Position numbers and translations under genes: made by a program. Below, in pieces: positions 1-7,304 of a stretch of DNA of 64,000 nucleotides; the stretch's first letter is position 1; the number at the start of each line of letters is the position of its first letter. The stretch comes from JAJYSO01 sp964586655 (GTDB lineage: Bacteria > Bacteroidota > Bacteroidia > Flavobacteriales > Flavobacteriaceae): assembly GCA_964586655.1 (NCBI GenBank), contig CAZPGY010000007.1, forward strand, positions 1 through 64,000. The letters are read 5' to 3'. The notes below the pieces were generated by a model, which did no database searches, had not been told where the DNA came from, and saw only the letters and a program-made list of their open reading frames with translations.

Positions 1-704
1 ACTTTGTAGTCTGAGGCGGTGAAATCTATGGCGGCCAATGCCAAATCGGTGTGCAGCTCTCGGGCTTGCCCCTTGGTGTCCTTCCTATTCCAATCAAAGA
101 CGCGATAAGTAATATCCGAACTTTGTTGAATTTCCGCCAAAAGCACGCCTTTGCCAATAGCGTGTACCAATCCGGGTTTGATAAAAAACACCTCTCCGGG
201 ATGTACTTCTTCAAAATGCATCAACTGTTCGAGTGTGCCTTTTTTAAGGTGTTCTAAATATTTTTCTCGGGTAGTTCCTTCGATAAACCCCAAATAAATT
301 CCGGCTCCTTCATCGGCTTGCATCACATACCACATTTCGGTTTTTCCCAAAGAGTGGTGGCGCTTCATCGCCAATTCGTCATTGGGGTGAAGTTGAAGTG
401 ATAGGTTTTCTTTGGCGTCGATATATTTAAAAAGTAAAGGAAACTGTCCTTCATATTTTTGATAGGGAGCAGTCCCCATAAGATCACGCTGATAAGTTTG
501 CAGAAGTTCGTGGAGACTTCGTCCCTTTAACGGCCCTTGGCTCACAATGGAGATATCGTCTGCTACGGTGCTAATTTCCCAGCTTTCCCCCATGTTTTTT
601 GACGATAAGGGTTTGCCCAGCATTCGGTTTAATTTTTCTCCTCCCCAAATTTTATCTTTGAGGATGGGCTTGAATTTTAAAGGGTAGAGTTTAGTTTCTG
701 TCAT
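1..704 (-). CDS. manA: Mannose-6-phosphate isomerase, class I (3' end beyond window)
   Basis: Zinc-dependent interconversion of fructose-6-phosphate and mannose-6-phosphate, which feeds GDP-mannose for glycan synthesis. The reading frame opens at ATG 704 and stays open to base 1 (234 codons), so the C-terminus is outside the window. Seen directly: the QLHPND motif with Q104 and H106, E123 in KTEMWYV, and H181 in KPGLVHAI; these are the metal ligands of type I phosphomannose isomerases. The start overlaps the end of the upstream peroxiredoxin gene by 14 bp, which implies translational coupling in the idi-bcp-manA operon. Family call is firm; sugar specificity is inferred from the family. Confidence 0.93.
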   Translation of the reverse strand, partial: MTETKLYPLKFKPILKDKIWGGEKLNRMLGKPLSSKNMGESWEISTVADDISIVSQGPLKGRSLHELLQTYQRDLMGTAPYQKYEGQFPLLFKYIDAKENLSLQLHPNDELAMKRHHSLGKTEMWYVMQADEGAGIYLGFIEGTTREKYLEHLKKGTLEQLMHFEEVHPGEVFFIKPGLVHAIGKGVLLAEIQQSSDITYRVFDWNRKDTKGQARELHTDLALAAIDFTASDYK

Positions 705-1155
705 ATAATGCACTTACAAATTCCAAGGCTTCCTTGCAATGCTGGTTAGCGTTTAGCTGTGAATACCGAAATTGCAAAATACCATTTTTATCGATAACCA
801 GCGTTTCTCGACCGGGAATAAGTTTAAAAAGTTGCTTTTTTATTCCCAATTTTTTCCGGAGCTCTTGATTTTTATCGGATAACAAGGTGAAGGGGAGCTT
901 GTGTTTGACGCTAAATTTTTGATGAGATTTTACGGTGTCCGAACTCACGCCAATGACCGCCGCTCCCAGATTTGCAAAATCGCGATAATGATCTCGAAAT
1001 GTGCAGGCTTCCTTGGTGCAGCCCGGCGTAAAATCTTTGGGGTAAAAATACAATACCACCACTTGTCGGCCAACAAGTGACTGCGAATCAAAAATATGGC
1101 CATCTTGATCGGGTAACCGAAAAGCCGGTATTTTATCACCAATTGCTATTGCCAT
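691..1155 (-). CDS. bcp: Thiol peroxidase, Bcp/PrxQ-type peroxiredoxin
   Basis: Cytosolic thioredoxin-dependent reduction of hydrogen peroxide and organic hydroperoxides. The 154-residue product has the usual length. The active site reads DFTPGCTKEAC, with peroxidatic C46 and resolving C51 five residues apart, the hallmark of the atypical 2-Cys PrxQ group. A YFYPKDFTPG context and the R in the GRETLVI segment are also as expected. It lies 9 bp after idi and overlaps manA by 14 bp, so the three genes probably share one transcript. Start ATG at 1155 has no competitor close by. Confidence 0.93.
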   Translation of the reverse strand: MAIAIGDKIPAFRLPDQDGHIFDSQSLVGRQVVVLYFYPKDFTPGCTKEACTFRDHYRDFANLGAAVIGVSSDTVKSHQKFSVKHKLPFTLLSDKNQELRKKLGIKKQLFKLIPGRETLVIDKNGILQFRYSQLNANQHCKEALEFVSALYDRN

Positions 1156-1164
1156 CTTAATTGT

Positions 1165-1674
1165 TCAGGAGATGTACTTGTAATATTTGTCAAAAATAAT
1201 TTTAAACCAAGCTGTATACTTTTCGGGGTGCTCCAATAAGTCTGTTCGAAGCTCGTCTAAACCCATCCATTTCCATTCTGCCACTTCATTGGGGTTGATG
1301 TTGGGAGCATCGTTATAGTGCCCCACGAGGATGTGATCAAATTCGTGTTCGGTTAGGCCATTGTCAAAAGGAGCTTTATAGATAAAGGAAGTACGTTCTT
1401 CCAATTCGGTTTGAAAGCCCATTTCCTCCATCAATCGACGTTTGCCTGCTGCAATATTCGATTCACCTTCTCGCGGATGGCTGCAGCAGGTATTGGTCCA
1501 CAGCCCGGGAGAATGATATTTGTCTGCGGCGCGTTTTTGCATCATCACCTCGTTTTTGTCGTTGTATACAAAAACTGAAAAAGCACGGTGTAAAAGCGCT
1601 TTTTCATGAGCTTCTATTTTTTCCATGCTGCCAATAGGCTCGTCTTTCTCGTTGACCAGAATCACTTTTTCCAT
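1165..1674 (-). CDS. idi: Isopentenyl-diphosphate delta-isomerase, type I
   Basis: Interconverts isopentenyl and dimethylallyl diphosphate for isoprenoid (menaquinone, undecaprenol, carotenoid) synthesis. The 169-residue Nudix-fold protein shows the active-site cysteine motif TNTCCSHP (C63/C64, H66), the Nudix-like helix around residues 75-85, and metal-binding acidic residues in the EHEFDH segment (E109, E111). Start ATG 1674 lies only 6 nt downstream of a TATTTTTG promoter box (1688 to 1681 on this strand), so the message may be leaderless. First gene of a leftward operon with bcp and manA. Confidence 0.94.
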   Translation of the reverse strand: MEKVILVNEKDEPIGSMEKIEAHEKALLHRAFSVFVYNDKNEVMMQKRAADKYHSPGLWTNTCCSHPREGESNIAAGKRRLMEEMGFQTELEERTSFIYKAPFDNGLTEHEFDHILVGHYNDAPNINPNEVAEWKWMGLDELRTDLLEHPEKYTAWFKIIFDKYYKYIS

Positions 1675-1680
1675 AGCTCA

Positions 1681-1688
1681 CAAAAATA
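1681..1688 (-). promoter_or_regulatory. Putative -7 promoter box of the idi-bcp-manA operon
   Basis: The bottom strand reads TATTTTTG, a perfect match to the Bacteroidota -7 element TAnnTTTG. No clear -33 TTG is found at normal spacing. The idi ATG begins 6 nt after the box, about where transcription should start. Confidence 0.55.
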
Positions 1689-1852
1689 CAAAATACAAAT
1701 TGATATGAGCAGCCTTAAAAACAGTCAATACCTTTTAAGGGGGCAATTTTTTTCTTGAAATTAATAAAGAATGAACTTTTTTGGGGCTTAAAATTGCTTT
1801 AAAACCCAATAATCCCTACTTTTAGGGCGAGTTAATCTTAAAATCCATTGCT

Positions 1853-2497
1853 ATGAAAAATATTTTTACCCGACAAAAACAGGCTGTTCTTATCGCTTTT
1901 TTTGTGTTTTATCTTGGGAGTTTGACCCATGGATTTGCACAGACCCAACCCGAAAACTGGCGGCATCATGAAATTAACGTCGAGATTAATGATGCCCTTC
2001 CCGTTACGATCTTTTACACCTTTACCGATGCTTTTGTATCGGGCATAAGAGGAGTGGGTTCGGAGCAGATAGCACATAACAGCAGCTCTTCTCCCTACTA
2101 TTCTCTAAATTATAACTATTACCTTTCTCCCAAGTTTGCCGTAGGCTTAGTGTTGGGGTATTACAACCATAAAAAGAAAGAAACCTATAGGGATACAGAT
2201 ACGGGAAATGAAACGGATTTTATGTATACTTCTCATATTATCTCGCTGGCTGCCAATGTGAAGTATATTTATATTAAGAAACGAAATTTTCAGTTTTATG
2301 GCCGCGGATTGGTCGGTGCCGGTTTTATTGGCAACAAGAGAACCCATGACGCTTCTACAGAGAATGTATCACAAGTTATTCCGATGTTTCAAATTATGCC
2401 ACTCGGAATTCGTTATGGAGGCAGCTTTGCCGGTTTCCTCGAATTGGGTTTTGGCCTCAAAGGCTTTATTGGCGTTGGATTGAGTTATTCGTTTTAA
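1853..2497 (+). CDS. Predicted outer-membrane beta-barrel protein
   Basis: Unrecognised 214-residue secreted protein. A basic N-terminus and a hydrophobic stretch (about residues 11-27) end near an AxA-like HGFAQ site, so a signal peptide is likely. The remainder alternates aromatic and polar residues in short strands (YYSLNYNYYLS, FAVGLVLGYYNH, IRYGGSFAGFLELGFG) and ends in GLSYSF, with a C-terminal aromatic residue; this pattern suits an 8-stranded porin-like barrel of the OmpW/OprF class. No domain was identified with certainty. It stands alone, 178 bp from the divergent idi operon, and is followed by a 526-bp gene-free stretch. Confidence 0.7.
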   Translation: MKNIFTRQKQAVLIAFFVFYLGSLTHGFAQTQPENWRHHEINVEINDALPVTIFYTFTDAFVSGIRGVGSEQIAHNSSSSPYYSLNYNYYLSPKFAVGLVLGYYNHKKKETYRDTDTGNETDFMYTSHIISLAANVKYIYIKKRNFQFYGRGLVGAGFIGNKRTHDASTENVSQVIPMFQIMPLGIRYGGSFAGFLELGFGLKGFIGVGLSYSF

Positions 2498-3023
2498 GTT
2501 TTTTATCTCAATTTGAAATTGAGTAGGAGCCGATTTTATTAGGGGCTATTGATTTTTTGGTTCTACCGTTATTTTAGTGGGAGTGTCTATTTTTTGCTTT
2601 CCCTCAAACCCAAAGAGAGCCGGGGGACAATAAAAATGGATTTTAAATCTTCCATTCAATTTGCGGGGTGTCGATTTTTTATACCAATTTTATTTATTAA
2701 ATAGTCCAAAGATTTATAGGGTAAATTTTAAAGTTCAAGGCAAAAAACGTAGGCATAGCAGTAGCTATGACGTCCCGCACGTGCGGGATTAACGCAGAAA
2801 TTTGAAATTTAGACATAAATATCCGGCTATTTAGTATGTATAATTGGTATTAGTGCCGAATCGATCATATTTATGATCTGAAACATAAGTGTCACAAATG
2901 CTTGGGCTTGGCTTTCGGCACGAGCTTTAATTACACGAAATGATCCATAGGATAAATCGTAAAGGTCGCAGTGCGCTTAATTCCAATTCATCCCCCATCA
3001 AATTCATCAACTGGCTTCAACTT
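2498..3023. other. Gene-poor stretch holding a MITE-like element
   Basis: No convincing gene on either strand; the open frame at 2940-3278 on the plus strand is antisense to tsaE. The main content is the inverted-repeat element at 2681-2850. A perfect palindrome CTCAATTTGAAATTGAG (about 2506-2523) follows the outer-membrane protein gene but has no T-tract. Confidence 0.6.
2681..2850. repeat. MITE-like element with terminal inverted repeats
   Basis: A 170-bp stretch is bounded by imperfect 24-bp inverted repeats (20 of 24 match): ATACCAATT at the left end and AATTGGTAT at the right end, each followed inward by a segment ending in AAATAG. Nested inside are a second hairpin CATAGC-agta-GCTATG (2753-2768) and a perfect palindrome CCCGCACGTGCGGG (2774-2787). 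No coding capacity. The structure fits a non-autonomous mobile element or a large repetitive extragenic palindrome. Only one copy is in this window. Confidence 0.6.
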
Positions 3024-3425
3024 TTAAAACTTGAGGATGTTATAATCTCCCTCCCTTTTCATCTCGATTTCCTGTGCGTCGTCGGGTATAAAAGACGCTA
3101 TCTTTTCAGGCCATTCGACAAACACCCAAGCCTCGCGGTCAAAATATTCCTCTACTCCGATATCCAGGGCTTCCAGTTCATCTTCAATCCGATAAAAATC
3201 AAAGTGGAAAATGGGGCCTTTTGGAGAAGCATATTCATTGACCAAGGAAAAAGTGGGACTGGAAACCTCATCGGTTGAGCCGAGTTGTTTAACGAGTGCT
3301 TTAATCAGGGTAGTTTTGCCTACTCCCATTTCGGCATAAAACAAGAGGGTCTTGCTCTTGACTTGTGCCAAGAGTTTTTCCGCCGTTTCCGGTAAATCTG
3401 CTGCCGTATATTTAAGAGGAGTCAT
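3024..3425 (-). CDS. tsaE: tRNA threonylcarbamoyladenosine biosynthesis ATPase TsaE
   Basis: Small P-loop ATPase that works with TsaB-TsaD to make the t6A base at position 37 of ANN-decoding tRNAs. The 133-residue length is normal. Seen: P-loop AEMGVGKTT at 31-39, the TDEVSSPTFSLVNEY segment and the HFDFYRIED motif typical of TsaE. The first residue of the Walker A motif, usually glycine, is alanine here (A31). It begins 6 bp after porX on the same strand, so it is probably co-transcribed with that regulator. Confidence 0.92.
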   Translation of the reverse strand: MTPLKYTAADLPETAEKLLAQVKSKTLLFYAEMGVGKTTLIKALVKQLGSTDEVSSPTFSLVNEYASPKGPIFHFDFYRIEDELEALDIGVEEYFDREAWVFVEWPEKIASFIPDDAQEIEMKREGDYNILKF

Positions 3426-3431
3426 ATTAAA

Positions 3432-4982
3432 TTAACGCGGTTCTAATACTGAAAAAGGAATAATCATTTCTTCCAACGATACCCCGCCGTGTTGAAAAGT
3501 GTTGCGGAAGTAGTTGACATAATAATTGTAATTGTTGGGATAAGCAAAGAACAAATCCGTTTTAGCAAAGATAAAAGAACTGCTCATATTGATGCTGGGC
3601 AAGTGAAAATCTTTGGGATTTTTTGCGGCCACTACATCTTTTTGGTCATAACTCAGGCTCTTTCCGGTTTTGTAACGCAAATTGAGACTGGTGTTTCGAT
3701 CACCGATTACCTTGGAGGGGTTTTGTACGTTGATGGTACCGTGATCGGTCGTAATAATTAATTTGAAACCCAAATCTTGCGCTTTTTGGATGATTTCTAA
3801 AAGCGGAGAGTTTTTAAACCAACTTCGCGTCAAAGATCGGTATGATTTATCGTCAGAAGCCAGTTCTTTGATGACTTCCATTTCGGTTTTGGAGTGAGAC
3901 AGCATATCGACAAAATTATATACCACCACCGTCAGGTCGTTGTCTTTTTGGGTTTGGAAATCTTCGGCCAACTTTTTTCCTTTTTTCAAATTGGCAATTT
4001 TGTGATATTGTGTTTTTAAATTCAATCCGAGACGTTTCATTTGGGCGTCCAGAAATTCTTTTTCGTGCATGTTTTTCCCGCCTTCATCCGTGTCGTTGAG
4101 CCAAATATCGGGATGCAATTGCTCCATATCTGAAGGCATCAAACCCGAGAAAATTGCATTACGTGCATATTGAGTAGCCGTGGGGAGGATACTGCAAAAC
4201 AGACTTTCTTCCTCTTTTTTGTAGAATTGATTGACAATGGGTTCGAAAGCCTTCCACTGGTCATAACGCAAATTGTCAACCACCACCAATAAAGTGGGCT
4301 GCCCTTTGCCGAGTTCGGGAACCACTTTTTCTCGAAACAAGGTGTGAGACATCACCGGCCGATCAGAACCTTTATCAAACCAATGGCCATAATTTTTTTC
4401 GATAAACTTGCCAAAAGCTGTATTGGCTTCTGCTTTTTGAGAGGCTAAAATATCACCCATACCGGTTTCTGCGGTGTCTTCAAGTTGCATCTCCCAGTAG
4501 ACCAATCGCTTGTAAATATCTTTCCACCCCTCAAAAGTGTTGATCATGGCCATATCCATGGCAATTTTTCTAAATTCTTGCTGATAATTTGAGGTGGTTT
4601 TTTCGGAAACCAAACGCGCATGATCCAAGTTCTTTTTCAAACTCAGCAGCAGTTGGTTGGGATTGACCGGTTTGATGAGGTAGTCAGAGATTTTGGCACC
4701 AATAGCCTCTTCCATAATAGCTTCTTCCTCACTCTTAGTGATCATTACAATGGGCAGCGTACTTTGCTTCTCCTTGAGGGCCGAAAGCGTTTCCAATCCG
4801 GTTAAACCCGGCATGTTTTCGTCGAGGAAAACAATGTCAAAATTTTCCTGCTCCACTTCCTCAACTGCTTCAGTACCGCTTTGACAGGGGGTAACCGTAT
4901 AGCCCTTTTTCTCTAAAAATAAAATATGTGGTTTTAGCAATTCGATTTCATCATCGACCCAAAGTACTCTAATATCATTCAT
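3432..4982 (-). CDS. porX: PorX: response regulator with PglZ phosphatase effector domain
   Basis: Regulator of type IX secretion genes in Bacteroidota, phosphorylated by PorY. Residues 1-120 form a CheY-like receiver (WVDDE acidic pocket, phospho-acceptor D54 in FLDENMP, T in MITKS, K in LIKPV). After a helical linker the C-terminal half is a PglZ/alkaline-phosphatase-like domain, with VVDNLRYDQW, the ILPTATQYARNAIFSG nucleophile region, FVDMLSHSK and TTDHG metal-binding segments. The 516-residue length matches PorX. Known of the family: the effector domain is a zinc-dependent phosphodiesterase on oligonucleotides. Co-oriented with tsaE, 6 bp downstream. PorY and the secretion structural genes are not in the window. 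Confidence 0.93.
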   Translation of the reverse strand: MNDIRVLWVDDEIELLKPHILFLEKKGYTVTPCQSGTEAVEEVEQENFDIVFLDENMPGLTGLETLSALKEKQSTLPIVMITKSEEEAIMEEAIGAKISDYLIKPVNPNQLLLSLKKNLDHARLVSEKTTSNYQQEFRKIAMDMAMINTFEGWKDIYKRLVYWEMQLEDTAETGMGDILASQKAEANTAFGKFIEKNYGHWFDKGSDRPVMSHTLFREKVVPELGKGQPTLLVVVDNLRYDQWKAFEPIVNQFYKKEEESLFCSILPTATQYARNAIFSGLMPSDMEQLHPDIWLNDTDEGGKNMHEKEFLDAQMKRLGLNLKTQYHKIANLKKGKKLAEDFQTQKDNDLTVVVYNFVDMLSHSKTEMEVIKELASDDKSYRSLTRSWFKNSPLLEIIQKAQDLGFKLIITTDHGTINVQNPSKVIGDRNTSLNLRYKTGKSLSYDQKDVVAAKNPKDFHLPSINMSSSFIFAKTDLFFAYPNNYNYYVNYFRNTFQHGGVSLEEMIIPFSVLEPR

Positions 4983-4987
4983 ATATG

Positions 4988-4995
4988 TATATTTG
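4988..4995 (+). promoter_or_regulatory. Putative -7 promoter box of the HD hydrolase gene
   Basis: TATATTTG matches TAnnTTTG. It sits in the 18-bp space between the divergent porX start (4982) and the HD gene. The TTG at 5001 follows after 5 nt, about where transcription should begin; a second in-frame TTG lies at 5022. Confidence 0.55.
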
Positions 4996-5000
4996 CGTTA

Positions 5001-6251
5001 TTGACCGTTAAAAATAAGGATTTGGCTTTACAAAACAAGCTCAAGATATTAAACGATCCAATATACGGATTTATTACCATCCCCAACGAAAGGATTTTTG
5101 ATATTATTGAACATAAATATTTTCAACGCCTGAGGCGAATTACCCAAATGGGATTGTCTTCTTTGGTTTATCCCGGTGCGCATCACAGTCGTTTTCATCA
5201 CGCCTTGGGATGCATGCACTTGATGAATAAAGCAGTGGAAGTACTTCGTTTTAAGGGGGTTGAAATAACAGAAACAGAAAAAGAGGCCTTGCTCATTGCC
5301 ATTTTGTTGCACGATATTGGCCATGGTCCTTTTTCACATGCCATGGAACAAAGTCTTGTTCATGAGGTAAACCACGAGCAAATTTCGCTTTGCTTTATGG
5401 AAAAAATGAACACAGAATTTAACCAAAGTTTAACCTTGGCTATTCAAATTTTCAAGGGAGAATACCCCCGCCGGTTTTTTCAACAGCTGATCGCAAGTCA
5501 GCTTGATATGGATCGATTGGATTACCTCAAACGCGACAGTTTTTACACCGGAGTGGCAGAAGGTAATATCAACAGTCAGCGGCTGATTGCCATGCTAAAC
5601 GTGGTGGATGACAAGTTGGTGGTGGAAGAAAAAGGAATATATTCTGTAGAAAAGTTTTTGGTTGCTCGTCGATTGATGTACTGGCAAGTATATTTTCACA
5701 AGACCAGTTTAGGAGCAGAACAATTGCTGACCAGAATGTTTAAACGCGCTAAATATTTGGTACGTCACGAGAAAAAACTAAAAGCTGCTGATGCGCTTTC
5801 TTATTTTTTGGCCCATGAAATAAGCGAGGCGAATTTTGATGAGGAGGTATTGGAAATTTTTAGCCGGCTCGACGATTATGATGTGGTCTCTGCCATGAAA
5901 ATGTGGGCGCGTGAAGATGATTTTGTGCTCAGCCGTTTGTGCACAATGCTTCTTGATCGTAAATTACTGAAAGTGAGATTGCTAAATGAGGATATTGCTC
6001 CTGGAGTTTTGGAGCAAAAACGATCGGATTTTAGGAAAACTCACGATTTAAGTGAAGAAGAAGTCAATTATTTTATCTTTGGCGGTAAAATCTCTCAATT
6101 GGCTTATGCACATGGAAAGGATAATATTTTTATTCGATATAAAGACGGACAGTTGAAAGATGTGGCTGAAGCTTCAGACCAATTGAACCTGGAGGCTTTG
6201 TCAAAACCGGTAGTAAAATATTATATATGCTATCCGAAATCAACCTATTAA
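5001..6251 (+). CDS. HD-domain phosphohydrolase (dNTPase-like)
   Basis: Metal-dependent phosphohydrolase of the HD superfamily, likely acting on nucleotides. The SAMHD1-like pattern is visible: FQRLRRITQMGLSSLVYPGAHHSRFHH (a conserved segment at about residues 41-67, quoted here in part as RRITQMGL and HHSRFHH), the HD pair H104-D105 in LLHDIGHGPFSH, and D in SQLDMDRLDYL. Length 416 residues. The start is uncertain: TTG 5001 would give a leaderless message just after the -7 box, while TTG 5022 follows an AAGGA-like stretch. It is divergent from porX and 24 bp before lpxD, in line with Bacteroidota gene order. Substrate unknown. Confidence 0.85.
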   Translation: MTVKNKDLALQNKLKILNDPIYGFITIPNERIFDIIEHKYFQRLRRITQMGLSSLVYPGAHHSRFHHALGCMHLMNKAVEVLRFKGVEITETEKEALLIAILLHDIGHGPFSHAMEQSLVHEVNHEQISLCFMEKMNTEFNQSLTLAIQIFKGEYPRRFFQQLIASQLDMDRLDYLKRDSFYTGVAEGNINSQRLIAMLNVVDDKLVVEEKGIYSVEKFLVARRLMYWQVYFHKTSLGAEQLLTRMFKRAKYLVRHEKKLKAADALSYFLAHEISEANFDEEVLEIFSRLDDYDVVSAMKMWAREDDFVLSRLCTMLLDRKLLKVRLLNEDIAPGVLEQKRSDFRKTHDLSEEEVNYFIFGGKISQLAYAHGKDNIFIRYKDGQLKDVAEASDQLNLEALSKPVVKYYICYPKSTY

Positions 6252-6262
6252 CGATTTTTTTA

Positions 6263-6270
6263 TATTTTTG
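6263..6270 (+). promoter_or_regulatory. Putative -7 promoter box of the lipid A operon
   Basis: TATTTTTG, a perfect TAnnTTTG match, ends 5 nt before the lpxD ATG at 6276. This implies a leaderless or nearly leaderless lpxD transcript, in addition to any read-through from the HD gene. Confidence 0.55.
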
Positions 6271-6275
6271 CCAAG

Positions 6276-7304
6276 ATGAAATTTACAGCAGCACAAATCG
6301 CAGAAGTCTTAGCGGGGGAAGTGGAAGGAGATCCCGAGGTTGAAGTCTCTCAATTGGCTAAGATTGAACAAGGAGAACCCGGTAGTTTGACCTTTTTGGC
6401 CAATCCCAAGTACTTGGATTATATCTATGAGACTAAGGCTTCAATATGTATTGTCAATGCAGATTTTACGCCCGAAAAAGAGATTGTCCCTACCTTGATC
6501 AGGGTGGAGGATTCATACCGTGCATTTACTCGGTTGTTGGAGTATTATGACGAAGTGAAAAAAAATAAAATTGGAATTGAAACCCCACACTATATAGCGG
6601 AGTCGGCTCGCTATGGAGCTGATGTTTATCTCGGTGCTTTTGCTTATATTGGCGAAAATGTGAAGATAGGCGATCGCGTTAAAATTTATCCTAATGTGTA
6701 TGTGGGAGACCATGCGATAATTGGAGATGATGTGACCATTTACTCGGGGGTTCAAATTTATAGAGAAACCCAAATCGGCAACAATTGCACCATCCACAGC
6801 AACGTTGTGCTCGGTTCTGACGGTTTTGGCTATGCACCTGATGAAAAGGGGGTTTATAAAAAAATCCCACAAATTGGAAATGTCGTGGTTGAAGACGATG
6901 TTGAGATTGGTGCCGGAACTACAATAGACCGCGCTACCATGGGGTCAACCCTGATTAAAAAAGGAGTAAAACTCGACAATCAAATCCAGGTGGCTCACAA
7001 TGTAATTGTAGATCAACACACGGCAATTGCAGCACAAACCGGTATTGCCGGATCCACAAAAATAGGAAAACACTGTGTCATTGGGGGACAAGTGGGGGTT
7101 GCCGGACACCTGAAAATAAATGATCAAGTCAAAATTCAAGCACAAACCGGCATCAATAAAAATTTGAAAGAAGGAGAAGTGGTACAAGGCTCTCCGGCAT
7201 TGAGTTATCACAACTACAATAAATCCTACGTTCATTTTAAAAACCTGCCCGAGATAGAAAAAAGACTTCGGGATGTTGAAAAAAAGCTGAATAAAAATGG
7301 CTGA
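6276..7304 (+). CDS. lpxD: UDP-3-O-acylglucosamine N-acyltransferase LpxD
   Basis: Third step of lipid A synthesis: adds the N-linked 3-hydroxyacyl chain from acyl-ACP. The 342-residue protein has the LpxD N-terminal uridine-binding domain (about 1-100), then a left-handed beta-helix of hexapeptide repeats (IGDRVKIYPNVYVGD and so on, about 105-310) and a C-terminal helix. The catalytic histidine is H241 in VAHNVIVDQHT. It overlaps lpxC by 8 bp, showing translational coupling. First of a cluster lpxD-lpxC/fabZ-lpxA. Confidence 0.95.
   Translation: MKFTAAQIAEVLAGEVEGDPEVEVSQLAKIEQGEPGSLTFLANPKYLDYIYETKASICIVNADFTPEKEIVPTLIRVEDSYRAFTRLLEYYDEVKKNKIGIETPHYIAESARYGADVYLGAFAYIGENVKIGDRVKIYPNVYVGDHAIIGDDVTIYSGVQIYRETQIGNNCTIHSNVVLGSDGFGYAPDEKGVYKKIPQIGNVVVEDDVEIGAGTTIDRATMGSTLIKKGVKLDNQIQVAHNVIVDQHTAIAAQTGIAGSTKIGKHCVIGGQVGVAGHLKINDQVKIQAQTGINKNLKEGEVVQGSPALSYHNYNKSYVHFKNLPEIEKRLRDVEKKLNKNG

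Noticed and set aside
2940..3278. 112-codon plus-strand open frame
   Set aside because: Antisense to tsaE, whose motifs are clear.
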